NCBI GenBank assembly: GCA_900323505.1
Contig: OOIN01000030.1
Location: forward strand, 62,001 to 126,000
Length of the DNA: 64,000 nt
Direction of reading: 5' to 3'
DNA from: Ustilago trichophora
Lineage: Eukaryota > Basidiomycota > Ustilaginomycetes > Ustilaginales > Ustilaginaceae
The notes beneath the pieces were generated by a model. It did not search any database, was not told the DNA's origin, and saw only the letters and a program-made list of their open reading frames with translations. Positions 19,160-29,043 of the stretch are shown here, one piece after another. The stretch's first letter is position 1, and each line of letters opens with the position of its first letter. The translations under genes and the position numbers were made by a program.

Positions 19160-19384
19160 TGCTAAAAGGTAAAATCGCACTTGGTATTTCGACTTGGGGA
19201 TCTGAACAAGTCGTGATATATATACATGAGTGACTTTGGGGAATCTCTGCTATAGACATGGACCCGTAGTCAATGACGTCGTAATGACGTAGTGCATGAC
19301 TAATATTTAATACCAAGTGTTAGATCGAAAGAAGTGAAAAAGAAGTAATTGTTGTTTTATGATTTTTCTCGTCATATTCTAACA
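19160..19384 (-). repeat. LTR, 5' end of the array (225 bp)
   Basis: On the element strand it begins TGTTAGAATATG at 19384 and ends TTTTAGCA at 19160. TGACGT boxes are at 19274-19279 and 19285-19290, with the TATA-like box at about 19216-19224. As the outermost 5' LTR it should drive transcription of the array. Confidence 0.93.
19274..19290. promoter_or_regulatory. Paired TGACGT (CRE/ATF-like) boxes in the 5' LTR
   Basis: Two TGACGT hexamers 11 bp apart, the first extended to TGACGTCG, sit about 50 bp upstream of an ATATATATA box on the element strand. This is the layout of a bZIP-responsive core promoter. bZIP binding is inferred from the motif only. Confidence 0.45.
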
Positions 19385-19389
19385 CCAAA
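19385..19389. repeat. Target-site duplication CCAAA (right)
   Basis: Matches 6457-6461; the pair brackets the complete array. Confidence 0.85.
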
Positions 19390-19710
19390 AACGTTGGAAA
19401 CGCGTTGGAAAGAAGCTATCTTTGTGATAACGACAAGGATCCGTTCACGGCCACTCAGGTCATGGTCACTCATACTTTCAACATGGTTCTGTCAAAATTC
19501 ATGTCGAGCATGGTAATCACGCTTTCGGGGCTCAGTCGTAAAATTTACTTAGTTACGTCCTGAAGACAGGAAAAGACTCGTCACGGAATCGCTCTTTGAG
19601 CCACCTCGCGTGAATATTTTTGCGAGTTCAGCCAATCATGAATCAATCGGTATTGAATGCATGAAGAACTTGGACTTGTCTGTTCTTATCATCACATCAT
19701 ATAAAAAAGG
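19390..19710. other. Unassigned sequence between array and fold-back repeats
   Basis: About 320 bp of ordinary composition. I see no gene, repeat or RNA in it. Confidence 0.4.
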
Positions 19711-19910
19711 AAAAGTCACATCGTAAAGGAAGGAAATCTCCGTCATGAAGCCGCCCTCGAAGCCACCCCCAATCAGCTGGTTTTCTACGAAGCCACCCGG
19801 GTGGGTTTGTTAGCCTCCCCAGGCGGCTTTGCACGAAGCCAGCCAATTGAGGGTGGCTTCGAGGGTGGCTTCGTGACGGATTCTTCTTCCTTTTTTTACG
19901 ATGTGAGTCG
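19711..19910. repeat. Fold-back element with terminal inverted repeats and GAAGCCACCC units
   Basis: The left arm (AAAAGTCACATCGTAAA..., then CCGTCATGAAGCC at 19740-19752) is matched in reverse complement by the right arm (GGCTTCGTGACGGATTC at about 19867-19883, then TTTTTTTACGATGTGAGTC at 19891-19909). The interior is built of imperfect GAAGCCACCC / GGGTGGCTTC units in both orientations, so the whole element can fold on itself. There is no coding capacity. It resembles a MITE or fold-back element; the family is not recognised. Confidence 0.65.
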
Positions 19911-20042
19911 GAACCCGGTACCACCCTAGCAGCCACCCAGAGCAAGCACCTAGATCGGGGGTGCTTGCGGAGTGGCTCCCCGAGAGCAACCACCCAGGGT
20001 GGTCGCTAGGGTGGTCGCTAGGGTGGCTCTGGGGTCCAACTC
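19911..20042. repeat. GC-rich imperfect fold-back segment
   Basis: CACCCTAGC..CACCCAG units on the left are answered by GGGTGGTCGCTAGGGTGGTC on the right. A separate inner hairpin pairs AGCAAGCACC with GGTGCTTGC. It is probably another, differently diverged member of the same repeat cluster. Confidence 0.45.
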
Positions 20043-20138
20043 TTCCTTTTTTTAGGATATGAATGTGACGAATACTTTTTTATGTGTCAAATCGCCCCAG
20101 TTCGGGATAATAATGAATTCATATCCTAAAAAAAGGAA
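20043..20138. repeat. Perfect 22-bp inverted repeat with 52-bp spacer
   Basis: The arm at 20043-20064 (TTCCTTTTTTTAGGATATGA, then AT) is the exact reverse complement of the arm at 20117-20138. The arms carry the same oligo-T plus GGA ends as the neighbouring fold-back elements. They look like the adjoining termini of two such elements facing each other. Confidence 0.7.
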
Positions 20139-20376
20139 AAATCCGTCATGAAGCCACCCTCGAAGCCACCCAGGGTGGCTACACCACCGAAGCCACCCTT
20201 GAAGCCACCCCCGATCTGGCTGGCTTCGAGGGTGGGTTTTCACTGTAGCCACCCCGGGTGGCTTCGAGGGTGGCTACACAGCTGGCTTCTCAATGTAGCC
20301 ACCCGGGGTGGCTTCGCAGCTGGCTTCTCAATATGTGGCTTCAAAGGTGGCTTCAAGTAGAGATTTCCTTCGATGC
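20117..20376. repeat. Second fold-back element with GAAGCCACCC units
   Basis: Starts with ATATCCTAAAAAAAGGAAAA and ATCCGTCATGAAGCCACCC. It continues with many GAAGCCACCC / GGGTGGCTTCGAGG units and GTAGCCACCC variants. It ends in GATTTCCTTCGATGCGAGTC (20362-20381), which parallels the end of the element at 19910. No coding potential. Confidence 0.6.
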
Positions 20377-20590
20377 GAGTCAATCAGCCTCACCTTACCG
20401 AGATTAAATAAAGTCTACAGATCAGACGGTGTCTGTCTAGAAATCAGGAATGGCCAAGCAACAGACGACAAAGGACTGCAGTAAGTTGTCGATGAAGCCG
20501 AGAGATGCAAGACGGGCAGCTTAGAAGCATGTTTGATAGCAAGGTCAAGGATTGGAAAGAGAAAGAAGCAATATCGAAATTATTGGACCA

Positions 20591-20600
20591 AAAAAAAAAA
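20591..20600 (-). terminator. RNA polymerase III terminator of tRNA-Pro
   Basis: A run of at least ten T residues on the minus strand starts within ten bases of the tRNA 3' end. Confidence 0.8.
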
Positions 20601-20606
20601 GAACGG

Positions 20607-20712
20607 GGGCCAACCCGGAATCGAACCGGGGACCTCTGTCAACTTAGAACCGCCTCCCTGAAACGAGGTGAATGCCCTAAGACAGCATAATAAGCCACTA
20701 TACGATTGGCCC
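20607..20712 (-). tRNA. tRNA-Pro(AGG): tRNA-Pro (anticodon AGG) with a 33-nt intron
   Basis: On the minus strand the acceptor arms GGGCCAA (20712-20706) and TTGGCCC (20613-20607) pair perfectly. The T-arm is CCCGG-TTCGATT-CCGGG, and the anticodon stem CTGTC pairs with GACAG. The loop begins TTAGGG, placing AGG at positions 34-36 with G37. A 33-nt intron (20674-20642) interrupts after position 37, the canonical place. The mature length is 73 nt before CCA addition. The short D-stem with a G10-U25 pair is acceptable. Confidence 0.92.
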
Positions 20713-21456
20713 GCGCTTATAAGACTGGAAAGCTATTGCATTTATATTTCGCGTTCCCAGCTGTCCCCTCAATCAATACGAATTTTTCGGCTCAAGAACG
20801 AGCTCACCTGCACCATGAGAGCTGATGCGGCCCGACAACGATGTTCCCTTGCGTACAGCAGAAAGCATGGTATTCTTTTATTTTGTATCCTAGACCTCTC
20901 AAGAGAAGTCTCGAGACAGTCAGCGTTGGAGGGTGTATGTCTGGAAATTCAGAACAAATATTGAGACCAAGGAGGATCGCTTTGACGGGGTCCAAACAGG
21001 TCAAGCAAATCATTTCGGCGTTGGGGAGGGACTGCACGAGATCTCGCTTGTTGCGCATCGCTTTCATGCATCAACTGGATGACCTGCATGACAAGACATG
21101 ATTTTGTCGAGAAGGCCAGAGAAATGGCGGAAGAGGGGGTTCGAGCACTAAGCTAGCTTAGTCAACTGAAGTCAAGTCGAGTGTTTGTGGAGAGAAACCA
21201 ACAAGAAGAAGGACCACCGGTCGGGTAGCAGTGTACAGGTTTGCTGCCGAGCAAGGTTTCTGGGGAATCTGGATTGCAATCAAGGAACACAACCTGCCAG
21301 TTGAGACCCGCGCGGCCTTTGCCTGAACCCCTCAACTTTCTTGTCCCACAACCTTGATTCACCCACACGACCAACCACATCCTCCTCTTCAAGCCGAGAC
21401 TCGCCACTCTTCTGCCTTATCTCCAGTCCCTTCTAACCGGGCATATCATCGGCGCA
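20713..21456. other. Intergenic region upstream of amine oxidase
   Basis: About 740 bp. The right half (about 21300-21456) is pyrimidine-rich and is probably the promoter and leader of the amine oxidase gene. The tRNA 5' flank is at the left. No other gene is supported. Confidence 0.4.
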
Positions 21457-23058
21457 ATGGTTTGGCGACCTTCGTGGCTAGGTGGCTCCAACAACAAGCA
21501 GAGGCGCGAAGCAAACGCTGAGCAGTCCTCTCTGCTGAAAGGTGGAAGGACAAAGGAGCAGGAGCCAGCCTCCTACGATAGTGGCTCGACAACTCTCACA
21601 GCACAATCGATCATCGGTGCAGGTGGAAGCGTCAAGGATGTCCCGCGCAAGCTCAAGAAGACGGGCGACGTTGATGTGGTCATCGTCGGCGCTGGTCTCT
21701 CCGGACTCATTGCTGCCGATGAGCTCACACGAGCCGGCTTCGGCGTCAAGGTGCTCGAAGCCAACGATCGAGTCGGAGGTAGGACGCTCGACATGCGGCT
21801 CGACGACGGCAACGCCATCGAGATGGGCGGACAGTGGATCGGACCCGGACAGACCGAGATCCTCCAGCTCATCAAGGAACTTGGCCTCGACACCCACAAC
21901 ACCTACGACCAGGGTCGCAGCATCTACCGTTCCACAGATGGCAAAGTCAAACAGTACAAGGAGATGATCCCTTGCGGCATCATCCCTTCTCTCGACCTAC
22001 TCTTGGCCACTCGCAAGATCAACAGCCTCTCCAAATCCGTCCCTGCAAAGACGCCATGCAGTGCCAAGAACGCACGATTCTGGGACGAAAGATCCATTGG
22101 CACCTGGATCGACGACTCCATGTGGACCTTTGAGGCCAGACAGCTCTTCAGGATGGCCATCAAAGCAGTCTATGCCGAAGACTCGGAGTCTATCAGCTTC
22201 TTGGATCTCTTGGCCACCGTCGCTGGAGCTGGAGGCGACATTGAGCAAGTTCTCAACGATGCTCAGACGACCCGCATCATCCAAGGTCCACAGGCTATCA
22301 GCGAGCGTCTTGCCGCACGTCTTCCCGAAGGAACCCTTGAGCTTAATCATAAGGTCTACAGCGTCCACAAGGCCAAGGAGAATAGCAGCTCGGACCAACA
22401 AATCGCATACAAAGTAACAACCATTCAGGGACAACAGTACAAAGCACCCGTAGTCATCATCACCCCACCACGACCCTTGATTTGCCAGTTAGATTTCCAG
22501 CCGCCTCTGCCTTCCGGTCTGATCCAATACTACCGTCGCCAGCCCATGGGGTCAGTCATCAAGTTCAACGTCATCTACCCAACTCCCTTCTGGCGAACAG
22601 CGGGCCTCAGCGGCGCCATGATCAACGCCGACGAGACGAGTCCCGTACAGATGACTTACGACAACTCTCCTGCTGATGGCAAGCACGGTGTCATTGTTGC
22701 GTTTGTTCTTGGCAACAACTCTCGCCGCTTCTTCCACCAGAATCCGGACGAGCAAGAGCGCAAGCGAATCGTGCTCGATTTCCTTGCCACTCTCTTTGGC
22801 CCTGAGGCGCAAAAGGCTACACAGGTGCTCGAGATGAACTGGACTCTTGCTCCCTATGCCACCGGCGGCTACGGCTCCTTCAACCCACCTGGCGTTCTCA
22901 CCAGCTTTGAGGAAGACGAACGAGATGAAATGTCGAAAGTGGACAATCTTTTCTTTGCCGGAGATGCCACAAGCGAGATCTGGCAAGGCTACATGGAGGG
23001 TGCTCTGCTCTCTGGCAGGCGCGTGGCCAGTCGTATCATCTCGACTTTTGAAGGGTAG
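21457..23058 (+). CDS. Flavin-containing amine oxidase (monoamine oxidase family)
   Basis: 533 residues from ATG 21457, no intron. After a polar, probably disordered stretch of about 70 residues comes a textbook FAD-binding Rossmann motif, DVVIVGAGLSGLIAADEL (about 73-90), then EANDRVGGRT (101-110). The GG doublet and the EMGGQWIGPGQ segment are typical of the MAO/polyamine oxidase family. The C-terminal FAD motif is present (ATGGYGSFNPPG, then NLFFAGDATSEIWQGYMEGALLSG). The family oxidises amines to aldehydes or imines with release of H2O2. I see no secretion signal and no C-terminal peroxisomal tripeptide (it ends FEG), so a cytosolic site is likely. Substrate is uncertain. Confidence 0.92.
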   Translation: MVWRPSWLGGSNNKQRREANAEQSSLLKGGRTKEQEPASYDSGSTTLTAQSIIGAGGSVKDVPRKLKKTGDVDVVIVGAGLSGLIAADELTRAGFGVKVLEANDRVGGRTLDMRLDDGNAIEMGGQWIGPGQTEILQLIKELGLDTHNTYDQGRSIYRSTDGKVKQYKEMIPCGIIPSLDLLLATRKINSLSKSVPAKTPCSAKNARFWDERSIGTWIDDSMWTFEARQLFRMAIKAVYAEDSESISFLDLLATVAGAGGDIEQVLNDAQTTRIIQGPQAISERLAARLPEGTLELNHKVYSVHKAKENSSSDQQIAYKVTTIQGQQYKAPVVIITPPRPLICQLDFQPPLPSGLIQYYRRQPMGSVIKFNVIYPTPFWRTAGLSGAMINADETSPVQMTYDNSPADGKHGVIVAFVLGNNSRRFFHQNPDEQERKRIVLDFLATLFGPEAQKATQVLEMNWTLAPYATGGYGSFNPPGVLTSFEEDERDEMSKVDNLFFAGDATSEIWQGYMEGALLSGRRVASRIISTFEG

Positions 23059-23737
23059 ACATGCCACACTTCCCGAAGACCGGGGCTCTAGACCTCTTCA
23101 TACTACTTGCAAAGTTCAACCTGTCCGATTTTCTTTGCCTTTTCCCCGCTTCAGCACATACCCCCCCTTCCCTCAATCGCTCTTTCGGCCATTTCAGTCG
23201 TGACCCGCAATGTTCAGTCTTTCCTGCACCCCCTTTGTTCACCCCCTACACGCCCTTCCCGCTTACGACTTGTCTCAAACTTTTCCGATCACTTTGACTC
23301 CTGTCTACACCAGATGTCCGCCGATACCACTGTTCCGATCCCAAGCGCATCTGACGGTTCACCATTCAACCAAATTATGAATAGATCCTGTTCACACGAG
23401 CTCTCGTTCGTCATCTGTGTTACGCTTTGCTCGCCCGATTGCGCCTGACGTCATGCTCGAATCACAACGCTGGCTCCTTCGATAGACTCTCGGCTCCCGT
23501 CCGGATGTCTTTGAACTCTCACTGCAACCTCACACTGCGCAGAGTGAAATCCCATTGAATAGATGAATGCATATGCTGTGATAAGGAGCTTGTATTTACA
23601 GGGGGAAATCAGAACGAGAACAAGAAGAGCCTATAACACGACAGGGGTATGCTGGCCTGTATAGATAGCCAATGCCGAATCTGGTCTATGTGATGGGGTA
23701 ACGCGGGCGGAGAGCAGGATCGCTTTAGAGGATAGCT
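23059..23737. other. Convergent intergenic region
   Basis: About 680 bp between two genes that converge. It is pyrimidine-rich near 23120-23300. Nothing else recognised; it should hold both 3' UTRs. Confidence 0.4.
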
Positions 23738-25192
23738 TTAATCGACAAAGGTCTCCCAGTCGGAGCGGGGGCCCATGGCTTCCATTTCGTCTCTGACCTG
23801 CTGGAGGTAACCGGTCCAGCCCTCGAGCGGCTCGGCGCCAAACTTGTCCTGAACAGCCTTGACGATGTCGAGCTTCATCGAGCCCTGCTTGAGCGGGAGA
23901 TCGGCAAGGGTCGATTTTGGCACGTTTCGATTCTGGTCGGGAGCCAATGCTGGGAGGCCGAGGACGTTGCGGGTGCGTGCCACGTCGAATTCGACAATCT
24001 TTGTGATGAATGGGTCGTACACCTTGAGGAGGTTGGCGGTAGGGATATAGGGTTCCTCGATCTTGACAGCCTCGTCGTTGAGGAGGGTCATAGGGATACG
24101 CGACTCGTCACCGCGGCCGCAGGCAACGTGGTAGCAGGGAACCTCGGCGAGGTGCTTTGCGGTTGGTGCAGCGGGGTTCTTGGGGTGCAGACGGTGGGTT
24201 GTGGGGAGCTTCTGAAGCGCATGCGCCGATGCTGTGATGGCCAGGATCTGGTTGACGGCGATATCGACGGGGATGACATCGAGACCGGCGTTGGGGAAGA
24301 TGATGTTGGGGTCAGCGCACTGTGCGGCCAGGGCGGCACAGACGGGACTCGAGGGGTGACCAGCACCCCAGGCGATACGAGGAAAGTCGATGGCAGGACC
24401 GAGCGTTGCCAGACGGACGATTCGGCAGGTCTTGCCGTGGAGCTTTCGACCCACTTGCGAGGTGAAGAGCGAGTTGATGACCGATTCGGCGTAGGTCTTG
24501 GCCTGGAAGTAGGTGTTAACGTGCTCAGCCTGCTCGTCGACCTGAGTGCCGCAGCCCTCGGGTGTCAAGGATTCGCTGACAAGCGAGCCGTTCTTGAGGT
24601 ACCATCCGACAAAGGTGGTGGAAACGTGAATGTGGGTCTTGACGTTCCAAGTGAGAAGGGAGAACCTTGCGGTAAAGTATGCGAGGTCAGCCATCGACTC
24701 GAAGGCCTTGGAGATGGGAAGAGTGAAACGAGTGTCACCAGCGCAGTGGATGACAATCTCGGTCTTGCGGACCTTTTCGAAATCCTTCTCATTGAGGCCA
24801 AAGTTGGGACGCGCACAGTCGCCATTGACAATGACGAGCTTGGGGATGGCGCCCTCGGACTCGGGCTGGATGTGGTGGTGGACAGCCTTTGGAAGACGCT
24901 TGAGCGCTTCCTCGTCGGTCTTTCCTCGGACGATTGCGACGACCTGCTTGACGTTGAAGCTAGCGTCCCCGAGCAAGCGGTGGAGCAAGGCGGCACCGAC
25001 GAAACCAGCAGCGCCGGTAATGAGGATTCGGGAGCCGTTGAGCACATCCTGAATGGTCTGGTCGCGCACGATGGCGTCGTCCTCGACATTGAGGTTTGCG
25101 GTCGACTCGACGATGCTAGTGGCATCGGACGAGATGTCAGTGATACTGGATCTGTCGGTGCAGCTGGGAGAGGGACTGCGAGTCGAAACCAT
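23738..25192 (-). CDS. NAD(P)-binding thioester-reductase / male-sterility type oxidoreductase
   Basis: 484 residues from the ATG at 25190-25192; the open frame reaches a little further upstream but without an ATG. The Rossmann motif TGAAGFVG (about 59-66) and the extended-SDR catalytic pair Y228-x-x-x-K232 (YFQAK) are present. The overall layout matches the NAD_binding_4 (male sterility / thioester reductase) family found in fatty acyl-CoA reductases and at the C-terminus of NRPS-like reductases. Here the domain stands alone without adenylation or carrier domains. The likely reaction is NAD(P)H-dependent reduction of an acyl thioester to aldehyde or alcohol; substrate and partner are unknown. 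The upstream region is purine-rich on the plus strand. Confidence 0.8.
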   Translation of the reverse strand: MVSTRSPSPSCTDRSSITDISSDATSIVESTANLNVEDDAIVRDQTIQDVLNGSRILITGAAGFVGAALLHRLLGDASFNVKQVVAIVRGKTDEEALKRLPKAVHHHIQPESEGAIPKLVIVNGDCARPNFGLNEKDFEKVRKTEIVIHCAGDTRFTLPISKAFESMADLAYFTARFSLLTWNVKTHIHVSTTFVGWYLKNGSLVSESLTPEGCGTQVDEQAEHVNTYFQAKTYAESVINSLFTSQVGRKLHGKTCRIVRLATLGPAIDFPRIAWGAGHPSSPVCAALAAQCADPNIIFPNAGLDVIPVDIAVNQILAITASAHALQKLPTTHRLHPKNPAAPTAKHLAEVPCYHVACGRGDESRIPMTLLNDEAVKIEEPYIPTANLLKVYDPFITKIVEFDVARTRNVLGLPALAPDQNRNVPKSTLADLPLKQGSMKLDIVKAVQDKFGAEPLEGWTGYLQQVRDEMEAMGPRSDWETFVD

Positions 25193-28100
25193 GTTGAACA
25201 AGGGCTGGACAGAAAAGAAACAAGGGAGATGCGGGGGAGAATGACAAAGGAGTATGCTAGCTAGTAAACAGATAGAAAGGGAGAAGCGCGAGCGGGGATG
25301 ACGAGGAAAGGGAGGTTCGGGGGATGGTGGTCAAAGAGAAAGAGAAAGACAAAGACGTCGTCGCAAGCAAGCTTTATGAAGGTTCACGGAAGGGAAGGGG
25401 GAGGGGGGGGGAGAAAGGAGGCTTGAGCGATATTGGTGAATGATCCGGAAGCGAAAGAAGAGTCGGAGTCTGAGCAAAAGTGTTGGGCTGCGAGCGAGAT
25501 GATTTTGAGGAAAGGGACCGAGTCGAGAGGGACGACACTGGTGTTGCTCGTTGGACGGTTCAAAGGGGCGTCGGCGGGTGTGTTTGCGCAGCGTGAGAGA
25601 GAGAGGGGCGAGCGAGCTGCACAGTCTCCACATCCTACCAAAGTGTGTTGCTGGCTGTGTTTGGCAAGGGCGAGGGTCGCACGACGTACACAGAGATAGA
25701 CACAGCTGCGAGGAGTTTGCGGACCGGCAGTGAATTGAATACCGGGAGTGTGTTAGCAGACGAAAGCAGGAGTCTGGAATCTCAGAGATGGGGAGCGCAG
25801 GAATGTGAGCTCATTGGTGATTGGGCACACGCCTACTGTGTATACCTCACTCATACTCTCGAGCTGTGCAAGCAATACAAGATTCAGAGGCTGGCCAGAA
25901 TAGCACCGATTGTGGTTGGATACATGGCTGTATCGAAGGAGGAGGAGAAAGGATGAGAGTGGTCAGGGTCTTTTGCACGGCGCATGCAGTGCTGTACAGT
26001 ACAGTACATTGCGCGTTTGGGTGCACAGCAAAAGGCCACGAGAGCGTCGATTTGAGACAGCCACAAAGCGAGGAGGGAGGCGAAGGAATACAAGGCGCAA
26101 GCAGACAGCAGGCAGTGTTGAGATCGGTTCATCCACTGCACGACTTTGGAACCAGCTGCAGGACAAGGTTGATGGAGGAGCAAGGAAGGGGGAGAGGGGG
26201 AAACGCTTGAAGGACGACAACGGCATCCCAGTCAATTCAGGGCGTCAAAAAGTAAAGTAAAAAAAAGCAATCACCGCTTAGCACGTTGATTACACCAGAC
26301 CTCTCTCGCTCTCCCCGTCCATCGAACGTGTTTGACAGGTTGGAAACCCCAATTTCATATTTTTTCTTTTTCTTTTTTCTTTCTTTTCTTTTCTTTCTTT
26401 GCCTCGTGTCCACGGCCCCCTTGCGAAAGTGGCGGGATGCCGAGAGAGCAATGGATATATCCAGGGGAAACCAAGCGCCACCGTTTAATATATACAGTAC
26501 GTTATTGTACCTTTACCAACGGCGAACGTGGGAGAGTATGGGAAAAGCCGCTTTGGGCCGTGCGACCGGCGGGAAACTTTGATCCAGACAGAATGTCTGT
26601 GAGTGCAAACGTATGCCGATCCTGTCTCTCGAATGCCATCACGATCACGAGCAAAAACAGTGACCAACGATGATGCGCCCAAGGCAAGGTGTTACCACTG
26701 GAACGGATAGCCAGCCTTACTAGATACCGCTGCAACTCGATTCCAGTATGCATTGCTGGGCGAGCTCATGTACAGAAGGCAGGTATGTCAGCATTCAAGC
26801 GAGGCAGAAGGAGTTTGGATGCGGATCATGGTGCTTATGTCGACGCACTGGATGTGCTGCAAGTGCAGGCACAATTGTTGACCTCGGGGGCGAGGCTGTG
26901 CTCAAACAGCATTTTAGACCGAGGAAGCTGAAACACGCTTGCAGATTGGCATTACCTAGAATGCTGTGCCGGTTGCATTCCAACTGTCAGCACAGCCCAT
27001 CCCAACACAGTACAATATAGCACCGCAACCAGAATCAAAGCGATGCTCTCATCATCATTCAGCAACGAACTGAAGAGGTCGTCATCGCCATTGTCGTCGT
27101 CGTCGAAAGACAGAATCTTGGGGGACAAAGCAAAATATTGAAAAAAAAAAGAAAAAGAAAATGGAGCCGATCCAGCAGTGCAAGCGAGGCAGCCAAAATC
27201 AAAGATGAGAGATGGGAAAAGAAACAATTCAAGAAAAGAGGGGAAAGGGATTAGGTAGACCGCCGGTCCGCCCTCGGCAAAAGAGAATTATTGAAGCCAG
27301 AAGAGACGCAGATCGCGATGGCTGTCAGAGAAGGACCCTTAGGGACCTGAAATCTGGAGCCGACGCCGAATTAATATATTATAGTAATTTGACGTGGCTG
27401 CCACCACGTTGGCTTAGCGAAGAAAACGTGTCCACCTCACTCTAAAAACGTTGAAGGAGAGAAAGAAAAACAATAATACAGTACACTGTACTGTGCCGTA
27501 TGCTATTCTTGGACACAAACAAGGCAGGTACGGGGCATAGCTGGCTTGTCCCTCTGTGCAATACAATACGCATTCAACACAGGCGGAGATATTGGTGGAC
27601 CATTGCTTTGCTTGTATATATACTTTTCGACCAACGCTCTACGTGGCCATCAACTCGTACGCACTTTGGTTGGCTCGAGTCAAGAGGGATGGCGGCTCAA
27701 AGATACGCATTCCAACAAGTTGACAAGCGGCTGAGTTGGTAAGGGCACTATTACAATGCCGACCAACGATGCTAGCTAATTGGGATGCCGAACAAAGAGG
27801 GCACGGTCAATGAATGCTGGTAAGGGGGTGTTAGCTCACAGATGGCGGAATTGCGGAGCGAGGTGCAGCAAGAATTAGTGGAGAGAGCGTCTAGAACTTG
27901 TTTCCTTTTCTCTTGGTTCTTCTTTGTTGCAGTTCATGTAGAAGTATCTCTGATCTGGGGGCGCACGTCCAGTGCCCATTCACCCCCCTTTCTATTTTGC
28001 AATTCTTTTTCTTTCTTTCTTGTATACAGTACAGTATTTGAGGTGCCGCTGTGTCCGCCGCGATTTCAAACTCCGCGTGTTAATCTATAGTTTTGGTTAC

Positions 28101-28350
28101 TCTTTTTGCTTGTAGACTGCTCGGGCGCCGCCTAAAATTGGGTTTGAACAAAAGTTCTCAGTGCCGAAGCCTTTGGGTATTGATCCCCGTCTCTGATGCA
28201 CCACGGATATGTCTGGCAGCAAGTCGGATTGACCCGTAACGTGGCTAACTTAGCGCTGATCCTTTTGCGTCTGCTTGTATTTTGGCCTTTTGCTGCTTGT
28301 TGCTCCGTCCTTGCATGTCTGCCAGCCGGCCAGATGAGAGCAGAACAAAG

Positions 28351-28668
28351 CTAATGTACTAGAATGCACCTGCACTGCAGCCGAGTCGCTCGTTCCACCG
28401 AGCGATGGAGATCCGAGATTCCTATTATGCTTTCCACTTTTTCAAGTATCGTGTCGATCACCTTTGCACTCCACTGGAAAGCAAGGGACGCAGCAAACGC
28501 TAAGCCACAAAGCACGCAAATCATAAATAGACACAACATGCAACCAAAAACAACCAACACTACAGTTCTGTACACTGTATCTTGCCGCCGGAATCCTTTT
28601 CTCGGCAAGCCTTGTCTGTGTTGCGTAGCGAGTACCTTTGCGATTCGATTTGATTCGATTTCGACCAT
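28351..28668 (-). CDS. Possible small single-pass membrane protein
   Basis: 105 residues from an ATG at 28666-28668. A basic N-terminal half (RKGFRRQDTVYR) precedes one strong hydrophobic segment (about residues 35-61, VVLVVFGCMLCLFMICVLCG), and a mildly amphipathic tail follows. No homology recognised. It sits alone in a gene-poor stretch, and the ORF may be fortuitous. Confidence 0.2.
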   Translation of the reverse strand: MVEIESNRIAKVLATQHRQGLPRKGFRRQDTVYRTVVLVVFGCMLCLFMICVLCGLAFAASLAFQWSAKVIDTILEKVESIIGISDLHRSVERATRLQCRCILVH

Positions 28669-29006
28669 TGTGCGCACAATAGGTTGAATGACTGCTGCTG
28701 CTGCTGGCGGTAGCTACTTGAGGAAACCTTTGGACAGGCGTCCCTCGCCCATCTCAAGGGGAAACATACTTGAAACATACATACAGTACACATTTGTTTT
28801 AAGAACGGGGTGAATCTGCGATTGTTGGCCGGACCGTAGGCGGTCAATTGTATTTTGCGTGTGTGTGCGTGCTATGCCAACCGACGGATGATTCCGTGTG
28901 CTGTATTGTAGCTGGGCTGACTCTTTTGAGAATAATGACACCTCGACTCGGTTCCCATCAGGCTCCGCTTGCTTCTCCGAACCCCGTACTTGTCTCTGTT
29001 GCCCTA

Positions 29007-29043
29007 CCTCCCCCTTCCCCTTCCCCTTCCCCTTTCCCTTTCC
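29007..29043. repeat. Polypyrimidine mirror-like repeat (CCCCTT units)
   Basis: Repeated CCCCTTCCCCTT on the plus strand, entirely C and T. Simple repeat, no gene. Confidence 0.7.

Larger units (their letters stand above)
6462..19384 (-). mobile_element. Tandem array of two Ty1/copia LTR retrotransposons sharing the middle LTR
   Basis: Read on the minus strand the order is LTR (19384-19160), internal, LTR (13035-12811), internal, LTR (6686-6462). The repeat period is exactly 6349 bp. Each full element is 6574 bp (6462-13035 and 12811-19384). The protease-integrase-RT-RNase H order marks Ty1/copia (Pseudoviridae). A single CCAAA duplication flanks the whole array. I found four differences between units: 6465 versus 12814/19163, 9367 versus 15716, 10965 versus 17314, and 11027 versus 17376; the comparison was by eye. 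All ORFs are intact in both units, so the insertion is very young. Confidence 0.95.

Noticed and set aside
6462..19384. RIP-type mutation of the repeats
   Set aside because: The two units differ at only a few positions and keep all frames open; no C-to-T bias can be claimed.
19711..20376. CRISPR-like array
   Set aside because: Units occur in both orientations without constant spacers, and the host is a eukaryote; these are fold-back repeats.
19385..20712. tRNA-directed integration of the retrotransposon
   Set aside because: The array lies about 1.2 kb on the 3' side of tRNA-Pro, not in the upstream window used by Ty1/Ty3-type targeting, and old repeats lie between.
24128..25264. 378-codon plus-strand ORF opposite the thioester-reductase-like gene
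   Set aside because: Antisense shadow of a codon-biased gene; composition is Gly/Asp/Val-repetitive and no domain is visible.
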